DNA of 6,864 bases, taken from the NCBI GenBank assembly GCA_002311635.1, contig DBZJ01000122.1, positions 1-6,864 of the forward strand, in the 5' to 3' direction. Every line of letters begins with the position of its first letter. The first letter of the stretch is position 1. Shown in pieces: positions 1 to 5,628 of this stretch. This stretch comes from Syntrophaceae bacterium UBA1163. GTDB lineage: Bacteria; Desulfobacterota; BSN033; UBA1163. Under the pieces are notes generated by a model. It saw nothing but the letters and a program-made list of their open reading frames with translations. It was not told where the DNA came from and made no database searches. Position numbers and translations under genes: made by a program.

Positions 1-14
1 CACATTTTTAGAGG

Positions 15-479
15 TTGCCTTATGCGATGACCGGATGGAGACTGGGGTATCTCATCGCACCCAAAGAGTTTGTACGGCCCATGCAAAAAATCCAGCAAAA
101 TCTTTTCATCGCGGCGAGTTCCTTCGCCCAATGGGGCGCCTTGGCCGGTTTGAAGGAGGCCGGAAGAGATGTTCAAAAAATGAGAAAAACCTATGACCAG
201 CGACGGCGATTCTTGATTCCGAAACTCAGGGAACTGGGATTTGGAATTACGGTGGAGCCCACAGGGGCTTTTTATGTCCTGGCCAATGCAAAACGATTTT
301 CTAGCGATTCTTATCGATTTGCCTTCGACATTCTAAAAGAGGCAAAGGTCGGCGTGGCGCCCGGCATTGATTTTGGAACGAATGCGGAAGGGTATATACG
401 ATTTAGTTATGCCAATTCTCTGGAGAATATCAAAGAGGGGATGAACAGGCTGGAAAGATATTTGAAGCGTTATAAGTAG
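15..479 (+). CDS. Class I/II PLP-dependent aminotransferase, C-terminal fragment (probably broken gene)
   Basis: This is the C-terminal third (about 154 residues) of a fold-type I aminotransferase of the aspartate aminotransferase class, which normally has about 390 residues. Visible signatures are YAMTGWRLGY near the left end, whose Arg (residue 9) is the usual PLP-phosphate contact, and GYIRFSYANS, whose Arg129 corresponds to the substrate-carboxylate Arg (Arg386 in pig AspAT numbering). The family has an S-x-S-K motif with the PLP lysine just two residues before the Tyr. Here that position is TTG (15-17), and a TAG lies in frame at 9-11. The N-terminal two-thirds and the catalytic lysine are therefore not readable in this frame. 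The only available start is that TTG, which is not a credible native start. A product from this piece alone should be inactive. Either the gene is truly disrupted or the window edge carries an assembly error. Substrate specificity cannot be assigned. It converges on nfi with a gap of 56 bp and no clear terminator. Confidence 0.8.
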   Translation: MPYAMTGWRLGYLIAPKEFVRPMQKIQQNLFIAASSFAQWGALAGLKEAGRDVQKMRKTYDQRRRFLIPKLRELGFGITVEPTGAFYVLANAKRFSSDSYRFAFDILKEAKVGVAPGIDFGTNAEGYIRFSYANSLENIKEGMNRLERYLKRYK

Positions 480-535
480 TCGAAAGACTAAAGATGACAA
501 TAAGTAAGTCCAACCTCGAACCTGCGATAGACGCG

Positions 536-1225
536 CTACAGCATACTGCGTGAGAGCTGATGGGCTTTTCTCAGGGGTTCTGAAAAACGATATCCTTTGC
601 AGCTTTCAAGGATGAGCTGAATGCTCGTCGGTAGATCGATGCGGTGGCCCGGGGAGATAAAAAGAGGTTTTACCCTCTCCTTGGTTCTAAGAACTGCGCC
701 TACTTTTTTCCCTTCCCAACGAATCCACTCAAAACTTCCTTTTAAGGGTAGTGGAGAGATAAATTCATCTAACAGGGGAGTCTTGGCGCAACCAATCGAT
801 GGAATGTCGAGCCATAAACCCATATGTGAGGCAAGCCCCGTTCCTCTCGGATGGGCAATGCCTTGACCATCGTAAATCATGACATCGGGTTTCAGCTTTA
901 ATCTTTGAAAGGTTTTGATCAGAATCGGGCCTTCCCGGAAACTCAGAAGGCCGGGGATATAGGGGAAAGGGATCTTTCCAACAGCCGTCGCCCTATCGAG
1001 GACTTCCATATCTGGGAATGAAAGGACGGCAATCGCACCAAAGCAATGTTTCCCATCTTCGGAATAGGCAACATCTCCCCCTCCAATGGTTTTCACCCCT
1101 GAAAAGGTCTTTCTCAGGGTGATCCGCTCTTTTAAAGCCTCCTGAATCTGAATCGCTTCCTCTACACTGACGTTCCAGGAATGGAGCGGGAGAGGGGGGT
1201 CATGGCCAAATCTGTCGGATTTCAC
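536..1225 (-). CDS. nfi: Endonuclease V (deoxyinosine 3' endonuclease)
   Basis: Endonuclease V nicks DNA at the second phosphodiester bond 3' of deoxyinosine and so starts repair of deaminated adenine; some members also cut inosine-containing RNA. The 229-residue protein is full length and very close to the family pattern: GGGDVAY with metal ligand Asp51, the strand-separating wedge PYIPG (88-92), LSFREGP with Glu98, MIYDGQGIAHPR with Asp119 and His125, IGCAKT with Lys148, and PGHR at 192-195. The N-terminal segment HSWNVSVEEAIQIQ aligns by eye with the Thermotoga maritima type. The start is GTG at 1225, with GAAGG (1239-1235) nine bases upstream. The first 26 bp overlap the 3' end of the LpoA-like gene, which suggests translational coupling. 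It is the last gene of the four-gene operon. No terminator is obvious in the 56 bp that follow. Confidence 0.95.
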   Translation of the reverse strand: MKSDRFGHDPPLPLHSWNVSVEEAIQIQEALKERITLRKTFSGVKTIGGGDVAYSEDGKHCFGAIAVLSFPDMEVLDRATAVGKIPFPYIPGLLSFREGPILIKTFQRLKLKPDVMIYDGQGIAHPRGTGLASHMGLWLDIPSIGCAKTPLLDEFISPLPLKGSFEWIRWEGKKVGAVLRTKERVKPLFISPGHRIDLPTSIQLILESCKGYRFSEPLRKAHQLSRSML

Positions 1226-2957
1226 CTTTATCGACCTTCAAGATGCAAAGGGTTCGAATCGCCCTTCCGTCCTCTCCAAAGCCCTTAAGACCAGAAACCC
1301 CCTGGAAATTTTTGACCCGCCGGAGCCCCTCTTGCAGTTGCAAAGGAGAAGAGACCGATTTGGTTTGAAGAATTTCTTTTATGAATTTAGCTCCATCATA
1401 GCTCAAAGCTTCCAGGGTCTCGGGGTCCCGCTGGAAGGTTTTTCGAAAGTCTTCCACAAAACGAGCGACCAAAGGGGAGGGGGCCTTGTTAAAAAAGGTA
1501 TCGACAAAGACCGCTCCTTCCGATCCTTTCCCTCCGATTGAGATCAGGTCAGGACCGTTCCATGAATTGGTCCCCAGAAAAGTCCCTCTGACATCATAAT
1601 AAGCCATCTGAGAAAGAATCATGCCGACGCGATCAGAACTATCAGGAATAAAGACTCCATCTACCGAGAGAAGGGACTTGAACTCATCCTCTTGCTTTCC
1701 CCTCGGGTCGTGTTTTTGGACCGGTTTGGTCTTAAAGAACCCTTTGATCTCCTGACTGAAATCTGTTTGACCTTCTTGATAGACAACGGATCCTAAAACC
1801 TTTCCGCCGTTTTGGGTGATCTCCTGACTGAAGAGGTTTTTGAAATAGAGTCCATACGGAGAGTTAGGATAAAAGACAGCGAAGGTCCCAAGTTTCAATT
1901 CTTTCATGGCGAAGTTGGCAAGAGTCCGGATCTGTTCTAAAGGGCTGAGGGAATTTCGGAAAACAAAATCGTCCTTATTCGATGCGGGCTCCTTTTGGGA
2001 AAAAGTGAGAAGAGGGACTTTTAGCTGTTGGGCTTTTCTTGCAGCCCGGTCAATATCGGCACTGAGAAGGGGTCCAATGATGGCGATCACTTTCTCTTTG
2101 TTCACCAGCTCTTCGACTGCCTTCTCTGCCTCCTCAGGACTCCCTTTAGAATCACGGATGGCCAGTGAGATTAAGGGGTAATCCGCTTCCTTTATAGCCG
2201 AGTGGATTCCCTGCAGGACCCTTTCGCCAAAGGGGCTATGGATCCCGCTTAAAGGGAGGATGACCCCTACCGTGTATTTGGATTTAATGGAAAGAGAGAT
2301 CGTGTCCAAAAGCTCTTTGGCCACGGGCATATAGTCCGTGTCTCGATATTCTTTTTCTAATTCCATTAAATATCTTCTTGCGAGAAGATCGTTTCCTTGT
2401 CGTCTTGCCATCTGGGCCAATTTTAATTTGGCATACCCTCCCGCATAGGCCCCGCGGTAAATAGATTCAATGGACTTCAGTTCCTCTTCAGTATTCGAGG
2501 CATCCATAGTGGATTTCACCTTATTCCTTAACTCCGCATTAGGTTGACCAGGAATGAGAAGACCCTTCCCATACCATTGGAGAGCGTTGAGCCGATCCTT
2601 TAACTCGACGTAGTTGTCTCCCATTAGGCTGAAAATCTGTACCATTCTGGATGGGGAAAGGAAAGTAGTAAAAAGCTCGCTTAGAATACGAATGGCATCT
2701 CGAGGTCTTCCGAGCCGGGTATAACAGATCCCCATCCTGAATTTGGCCTCGTTGAAGAGAGGGCTTTTCGGGAAATCGGTCACCACGCTCTTAAAACGCC
2801 ACAGGGCCTTCTCCGTTTCCCCTTTGGAGAGAAGAATCTCCCCGTCCCTGAAGAGAGCCGAATCGTCAGGCTGGGGCTGGGCGATACCAGAACTTTGAAG
2901 GAAGAGGAAAAGAAGGCACATGAGGATGAACGTCCATCCCTCAAACCTACGGATCAT
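1200..2957 (-). CDS. TPR plus periplasmic-binding-fold protein, penicillin-binding protein activator (LpoA)-like
   Basis: An exported protein of 585 residues from the chosen ATG. The order is signal peptide (basic MIRR, hydrophobic 8-21, likely cleavage after GIA at residue 26), a helical TPR-like region (about 33-220, with repeats such as ALWRFKSVVTDFPKSP and YAKLKLAQMARRQGN), then a type I periplasmic binding fold (about 229-585). The last begins VGVILPLSGIHSPFGERVLQ and contains VIAIIGPLLSADI, VPLLTFSQ and FAVFYPNSPYG. This architecture matches LpoA/LppC, which stimulates PBP1A in E. coli, and many 'penicillin-binding protein activators' in other diderms. The fold is shared with branched-chain amino-acid binding proteins, but no ABC transporter genes are adjacent. 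Unlike E. coli LpoA there is no lipobox. The start is uncertain: ATGs at 2957, 2972 and 3005 (585, 590 and 601 residues) all lack a strong Shine-Dalgarno. The 2957 ATG gives the best signal peptide and an 11-bp overlap with hpt. Confidence 0.85.
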   Translation of the reverse strand: MIRRFEGWTFILMCLLFLFLQSSGIAQPQPDDSALFRDGEILLSKGETEKALWRFKSVVTDFPKSPLFNEAKFRMGICYTRLGRPRDAIRILSELFTTFLSPSRMVQIFSLMGDNYVELKDRLNALQWYGKGLLIPGQPNAELRNKVKSTMDASNTEEELKSIESIYRGAYAGGYAKLKLAQMARRQGNDLLARRYLMELEKEYRDTDYMPVAKELLDTISLSIKSKYTVGVILPLSGIHSPFGERVLQGIHSAIKEADYPLISLAIRDSKGSPEEAEKAVEELVNKEKVIAIIGPLLSADIDRAARKAQQLKVPLLTFSQKEPASNKDDFVFRNSLSPLEQIRTLANFAMKELKLGTFAVFYPNSPYGLYFKNLFSQEITQNGGKVLGSVVYQEGQTDFSQEIKGFFKTKPVQKHDPRGKQEDEFKSLLSVDGVFIPDSSDRVGMILSQMAYYDVRGTFLGTNSWNGPDLISIGGKGSEGAVFVDTFFNKAPSPLVARFVEDFRKTFQRDPETLEALSYDGAKFIKEILQTKSVSSPLQLQEGLRRVKNFQGVSGLKGFGEDGRAIRTLCILKVDKGEIRQIWP

Positions 2958-3492
2958 TGATGGTGGTGACATAATAAATTTCGGGTAAGTGGCGATAGTT
3001 CTCATTGAAATCAATCCCGTAACCTACGATGAAGACGTCATCCACCTCGGTCCCGAGATAATCTGCGTCCATTCCAACTTCTCGACGCCCCTTCTTGTCT
3101 AAAAGGGCACATATCTTTACCGAGCGAGGGTTGGAGAGGATGAGCCGGTCTTTCAAAAACTCAAGGGTGTGACCGCTGTCAATAATGTCTTCGATGATGA
3201 GGACATCCTTGCCTTCTACGGGGAGCTCAATATCTTTTGTGATCTCAATATTGCCGGAACTCTTCATTCCGGATCCATAACTGGCCAATCTTACGAAATC
3301 GATTTTCGCGGGAATCGTGAGACGACGAACGAGGTCGGAGAGAAACATGAAGGCCCCTTTCAGGATACAGACCAACACCAGGTCTCTTCCGAGATAATCC
3401 TCTGAGATGCGATCTGCCAAACCCTGAACGAGGGAAGCGATCTGTTCCTGGGAGAACAATGGATTGAGGTGATATTTTTCCATACGCCTCAC
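2947..3492 (-). CDS. hpt: Hypoxanthine phosphoribosyltransferase
   Basis: Cytoplasmic purine-salvage enzyme that joins hypoxanthine (often also guanine) to PRPP, giving IMP or GMP plus pyrophosphate. At 181 residues it has the usual bacterial length. Visible motifs: loop I LKGAFMF (44-50), the flexible loop around SYGSGMKSSG (71-80), the PRPP-binding signature VLIIEDIIDSGHTL (97-110) with the acidic pair Glu101/Asp102 and catalytic Asp105, the purine-contacting lysine in LDKKG (Lys134), and the base-stacking/metal segment VFIVGYGIDFNE (153-164). The GTG start at 3492 overlaps the upstream hydrolase stop as GTGA (4 bp), a classic coupled arrangement, with GGAT eight bases upstream. An ATG at 3483 would give 178 residues but has GAGG only three bases before it. 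The 3' end overlaps the LpoA-like gene. Confidence 0.96.
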   Translation of the reverse strand: MRRMEKYHLNPLFSQEQIASLVQGLADRISEDYLGRDLVLVCILKGAFMFLSDLVRRLTIPAKIDFVRLASYGSGMKSSGNIEITKDIELPVEGKDVLIIEDIIDSGHTLEFLKDRLILSNPRSVKICALLDKKGRREVGMDADYLGTEVDDVFIVGYGIDFNENYRHLPEIYYVTTINDP

Positions 3493-4145
3493 AAGGCGTG
3501 ATCCAAGATCACGATCTCCGTCTGCTGGGGAAGGGTTGTTTTGTTAAAACTCACTTCATCATCCTTGGGGCGCCTTGCGTTCGTCTTCCCTTTTAGAAAA
3601 TCTTCCACCGGGGCAATAGGAAATCCGCATTTCTCCGTCTTGAAGTGCATGGGGATGACGACTTTAGGCTTTATCTGTTCGGCGACACGTGTCGCTTCCA
3701 TTGGGTCGATCGTGAAAAACCCGCCTACGGGGATCAGTAGAACATCCACCACACCGATCTCAGCCAATTCCTTATCGCTCAGGATGTGGCCCAGGTCTCC
3801 GAGGTGACAGGCCTGAATATTATCGACTTTGAAGGTGAAGACCGTGTTGGGGCCTCGTTCACTGCCCTTGGAAGGGTCGTGATAGGTTGGGACGCCTTTA
3901 ATCGAAATTCCTTTAACGGTTTTGGAACCGCTTCCTTTGAGGACCTGAGGATCTCCGGGAAGGTCTTTGGTATAATTATGATCGGCATGATCATGGGTGA
4001 TGAGGACGAAATCTGCCTGGTCTTTAATTTTTCCGTAAGAAAGTTGGCCGCCGAAGGCCCCGGGTTCGTAAGGATCGATAATGAATTTTGTCCCCTTGTC
4101 GGATGTGATCAGAAATGCCGCATGTCCGTACCATTTGATCTTCAT
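3489..4145 (-). CDS. Metal-dependent hydrolase, UPF0173 / UlaG-like metallo-beta-lactamase fold
   Basis: A 218-residue protein of the MBL-fold family annotated as UPF0173 metal-dependent hydrolase, related to UlaG. The natural substrate of this group is generally unknown. It opens with MKIKWYGHAAFLI, then has the metal-binding HDHADH (residues 51-56), His89 in TYHD, Asp117 and His120 in HLGDLGH, and PMHF with His167. These are the expected ligands for a two-metal site. The start is the ATG at 4145, preceded by a perfect AGGAGG at the ideal distance. In-frame sequence further upstream runs through the promoter and is not coding. It is the first gene of the operon, and its stop overlaps the hpt start by 4 bp. 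No signal peptide is present, so the protein is cytoplasmic. The family assignment is firm; the reaction is not known. Confidence 0.93.
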   Translation of the reverse strand: MKIKWYGHAAFLITSDKGTKFIIDPYEPGAFGGQLSYGKIKDQADFVLITHDHADHNYTKDLPGDPQVLKGSGSKTVKGISIKGVPTYHDPSKGSERGPNTVFTFKVDNIQACHLGDLGHILSDKELAEIGVVDVLLIPVGGFFTIDPMEATRVAEQIKPKVVIPMHFKTEKCGFPIAPVEDFLKGKTNARRPKDDEVSFNKTTLPQQTEIVILDHAL

Positions 4146-4151
4146 ATTAAA

Positions 4152-4157
4152 CCTCCT
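4152..4157 (-). promoter_or_regulatory. Ribosome binding site AGGAGG for the UPF0173 gene
   Basis: A perfect AGGAGG on the minus strand lies six bases before the ATG at 4145. It settles that start against the longer in-frame extension to 4223. Confidence 0.9.
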
Positions 4158-4176
4158 GCGATATAAATGTATTTTC

Positions 4177-4204
4177 AGTATAATGGAAAGAATAAAGAAG
4201 TCAA
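4177..4204 (-). promoter_or_regulatory. Sigma70-type promoter of the hydrolase-hpt-lpoA-like-nfi operon
   Basis: Reading the minus strand, TTGACT (4204-4199) is followed after 16 bp by TATACT (4182-4177). Each hexamer differs from consensus by one base. Transcription would start near 4170, giving a leader of about 25 nt that holds the AGGAGG site. All four downstream genes overlap, so this single promoter can serve the whole operon. Confidence 0.75.
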
Positions 4205-4208
4205 CCCG

Positions 4209-4223
4209 TTCACTCCCCGGCAA
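4209..4223 (-). repeat. 15-bp motif TTGCCGGGGAGTGAA, copy 1, upstream of the operon promoter
   Basis: On the minus strand this 15-mer sits four bases upstream of the -35 hexamer of the operon promoter. It matches 4722-4736 on the plus strand at 14 of 15 positions. Both copies have the same orientation relative to the gene they precede. It could be a shared regulator site or a coincidental match. Confidence 0.4.
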
Positions 4224-4236
4224 TTCTCAACTCCAA

Positions 4237-4257
4237 ACTCATGACTCATAACTCTTT
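4237..4257. repeat. Three 7-bp tandem units (ACTCATG, ACTCATA, ACTCTTT)
   Basis: On the plus strand three consecutive 7-mers begin with ACTC; the first two differ only at the last base and the third is diverged. The array crosses the stop codon of the thiamine-binding gene on the minus strand and encodes its last residues. The sequence just to the left (CTCAACTCC) has the same flavour. It resembles the simple 'ACTCATGACTCATA' repeats scattered between genes in many uncultured Gram-negative genomes, which is a recollection rather than a search result. Confidence 0.6.
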
Positions 4258-4556
4258 CTTCTTAACTTATTCTCGACAGCCCTCTTTTTCCCTTTTAGCG
4301 TCCCCTTTTTGTCTCTTCGATCATCGATCTTTAGAGTTGTTAGAACCCGTAAAGCTCCTTTTCTGAAGGGCGTTTGGTGCATTTTGAGGGCGATTCTGAA
4401 TAGATCTTTAAGATCCCCCTCAATATTTGTTCCCATTGATGTAAGCTCATAACGAATCTTTTCTTTTTTTAGAATACGAATGCAATCCGCCACATAAGTA
4501 CTAAGGCTCGTCTCCCTCGTGCCAATGGGTACCACACTGATTTGTAAAATTGCCAT
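4239..4556 (-). CDS. Thiamine-binding protein, MTH1187/UPF0045 (DUF77) family
   Basis: A small cytoplasmic protein of 105 residues in the MTH1187 family, which has a ferredoxin-like fold; structures of relatives are oligomers that bind thiamine between subunits. Motifs: MAILQISVVPIGT plus SLSTYVA at the N-terminus, YELTSMGTNIEGDL (36-49), and LTTLKIDDRRDKKGTLKGK (72-90). Relatives usually end soon after the helix following IDDRRD. Here about seven extra residues (RRKSYES) come largely from the 7-bp repeat. The start is the ATG at 4556, with AAAGGAG (4570-4564) seven bases before it; the longer in-frame reading to 4622 runs through a leader hairpin. It is divergent from ccdA, and the operon promoter lies 34 bp beyond its stop. 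Whether it carries, buffers or senses thiamine is not known. Confidence 0.92.
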   Translation of the reverse strand: MAILQISVVPIGTRETSLSTYVADCIRILKKEKIRYELTSMGTNIEGDLKDLFRIALKMHQTPFRKGALRVLTTLKIDDRRDKKGTLKGKKRAVENKLRRKSYES

Positions 4557-4589
4557 GATTCTGCTCCTTTCCGAAAACGCAAAATCTCT

Positions 4590-4616
4590 GCCTCCGGCCG
4601 GGCAGGGTCGGTAGGC
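4590..4616 (-). promoter_or_regulatory. GC-rich hairpin in the leader of the thiamine-binding gene
   Basis: On the plus strand GCCTCCGGCC (4590-4599) pairs with GGTCGGTAGGC (4606-4616), with one bulged T and one G-T wobble in this strand, around a 6-nt loop. In the minus-strand transcript the hairpin lies about 33 nt before the start codon and is followed by a loose U-rich stretch (4585-4571). It could be an attenuator or a leader structure. It does not match the conserved TPP riboswitch core. Confidence 0.4.
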
Positions 4617-4644
4617 GGCCAAGATTCAAAAATCGTACGTACGG

Positions 4645-4681
4645 TGTATAAGAGGCTATCATCAGCTCAATGAGTTGTCAA
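4645..4681 (-). promoter_or_regulatory. Possible promoter region of the thiamine-binding gene
   Basis: On the minus strand there is a perfect TTGACA (4681-4676) and, further on, TATACA (4650-4645). They are 25 bp apart, too far to pair with each other. TTGACA with a 17-bp spacer would use the poor TAGCCT; TATACA with TTGAGC has only 14 bp between. A promoter is expected here because the gene is divergent, but the exact elements are unsettled. Confidence 0.3.
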
Positions 4682-4715
4682 CGGGGTTGGAGCAGGAGCG
4701 GCATAATAAAAATGC

Positions 4716-4743
4716 TTGTGTTTGCCGGGGAATGAAGTATAAT
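4716..4743 (+). promoter_or_regulatory. Candidate promoter of ccdA
   Basis: A consensus -10 TATAAT at 4738-4743 follows a weak -35 (TTGTGT, 4716-4721) after 16 bp. The predicted transcription start near 4750 lies only about nine bases before the chosen ccdA start, so the message would be almost leaderless. No Shine-Dalgarno precedes that ATG. Confidence 0.4.
4722..4736 (+). repeat. 15-bp motif TTGCCGGGGAATGAA, copy 2, inside the ccdA promoter
   Basis: This is the second copy of the 15-mer found at 4209-4223 on the minus strand, with one mismatch. It fills almost exactly the spacer between the proposed -35 and -10 hexamers of ccdA. Confidence 0.4.
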
Positions 4744-4758
4744 GATTTCCAGATAGCC

Positions 4759-5487
4759 ATGAGCCATCCACAAGAGATTTCAGGGATGATCGCCTTTTCA
4801 GCGGGGCTCCTTTCCTTCGTCTCGCCTTGCGTCCTTCCCCTGGTGCCCTCTTATGTCACCTACATCACGGGGGCTTCGTTCAAAGAGTTGACGGATGCCG
4901 AAGCCAAGTCGAAGCTAAGGTGGGCTGCTCTTTTTCATTCCCTCTTCTTCATCATCGGATTTTCCTTCATCTTTATCCTGATGGGTGCCTCGGCCACGTA
5001 TCTCGGACAATTATTGACTCAATATCAATACTGGATCATGAAGGGAGGAGGGGTACTCATCATCCTCCTGGGCATCCACTTCACAGGAATCGTCAATATT
5101 CCTTTTCTGCAGATCGAAAAAAGATTTGAGATGAGGAAAAAGCCTCTGGGCTATGCAGGTTCCTTTCTCGTGGGGGTGGTTTTTGCAGCAGGGTGGACCC
5201 CTTGTATCGGGCCCATTCTCTCCGCGATCCTCATCTATGCCAGCACGTCGAAAAGCCTTGCGAAGGGAATCCTGCTGTTGACTTACTATTCGATAGGCCT
5301 GGGAATTCCTTTTTTTCTTTCCTCTCTGGCTTTCAATTCTTTCCTTTCTGTCTTTGATAAAATAAGAAGATACATGAGGATCATCAATATCGTGAGCGGT
5401 CTTTTCCTGATAGGCATTGGGATTCTTTTCTTGACCAATACGTTTCAAGACATCAATTCTTTTCTGAATTCACTCACCAATCCTTAA
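4759..5487 (+). CDS. ccdA: CcdA-type cytochrome c biogenesis / thiol-disulfide transporter
   Basis: An inner-membrane protein of 242 residues in the CcdA/DsbD transmembrane family. It passes electrons from cytoplasmic thioredoxin across the membrane to reduce periplasmic thiols, classically for cytochrome c maturation. Six hydrophobic segments are visible (about 8-32, 57-80, 92-113, 130-160, 167-192 and 207-227). The two redox cysteines lie in the expected places: Cys24 in LLSFVSPCVLPLVPSY and Cys149 in FAAGWTPCIGPIL, which are the pseudo-symmetric signatures of helices 1 and 4. The ATG at 4759 gives the typical short N-terminus; in-frame alternatives at 4732 and 4786 exist and none has a good ribosome site. 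No thioredoxin-like partner (ResA, CcsX or DsbE type) or cytochrome gene is next to it, so the client pathway cannot be named. It converges on lptG. Confidence 0.93.
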   Translation: MSHPQEISGMIAFSAGLLSFVSPCVLPLVPSYVTYITGASFKELTDAEAKSKLRWAALFHSLFFIIGFSFIFILMGASATYLGQLLTQYQYWIMKGGGVLIILLGIHFTGIVNIPFLQIEKRFEMRKKPLGYAGSFLVGVVFAAGWTPCIGPILSAILIYASTSKSLAKGILLLTYYSIGLGIPFFLSSLAFNSFLSVFDKIRRYMRIINIVSGLFLIGIGILFLTNTFQDINSFLNSLTNP

Positions 5488-5496
5488 GCCGAAGCA

Positions 5497-5541
5497 GAAA
5501 TCCCAAATTCCAAACTGGAAATCTCAAATACGAAATTCCAA
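5497..5541. repeat. AT-rich repeat module (GAAATCnCAAAT...TTCCAA, two copies)
   Basis: Two related units lie in tandem on the plus strand: 5497-5513 (GAAATCCCAAATTCCAA) and 5518-5541 (GAAATCTCAAAT, then ACGAAA, then TTCCAA). The segment CCAAATTCCAA (5503-5513) recurs inverted at 5643-5653. It forms the left third of the 176-bp ccdA-lptG intergenic region. Confidence 0.65.
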
Positions 5542-5552
5542 TGGCCAAAACG

Positions 5553-5596
5553 CCCCTCACCCTTCCCCTCTCTCCCGAGGGGAGAAGGACGGGGTG
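5553..5596. repeat. GC-rich imperfect hairpin, possible bidirectional terminator or repeat core
   Basis: CCCTTCCCCTC (5560-5570) can pair with GAGGGGAGAAGG (5577-5588) with a bulge, around loop TCTCCC. CACCC (5558-5562) can alternatively close with GGGTG (5592-5596). It sits between the convergent ccdA and lptG ends, where a terminator is expected, but no T-run follows on either strand. The 'CCCTCACCC...CTCTCCC...GGGGAGA' wording is typical of dispersed intergenic palindromes. Confidence 0.5.
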
Positions 5597-5628
5597 AAGA
5601 GGTCTGTTGCAATGCGGACGGTACTTCT

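Noticed and set aside
480..535. Terminator between the aminotransferase fragment and nfi
   Set aside because: No stable hairpin followed by a T-run is visible on either strand in these 56 bp.
2901..2957. Lipoprotein signal in the LpoA-like protein around the cysteine in ILMC
   Set aside because: Met at the -1 position is not tolerated in a lipobox, and the hydrophobic core continues well past this cysteine.
3786..4166. Plus-strand open frame of 126 codons opposite the UPF0173 gene
   Set aside because: It lies entirely antisense to a protein with a clear metal-binding motif and perfect ribosome site, and its translation has no recognisable domain. It is a shadow of the real gene.
4557..4680. 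TPP or cobalamin riboswitch in the thiamine-binding gene leader
   Set aside because: I looked for CUGAGA and the CUGGAUAAUACC-like TPP core, and for the cobalamin GCCACUG box, and found neither. Only a simple hairpin is visible.
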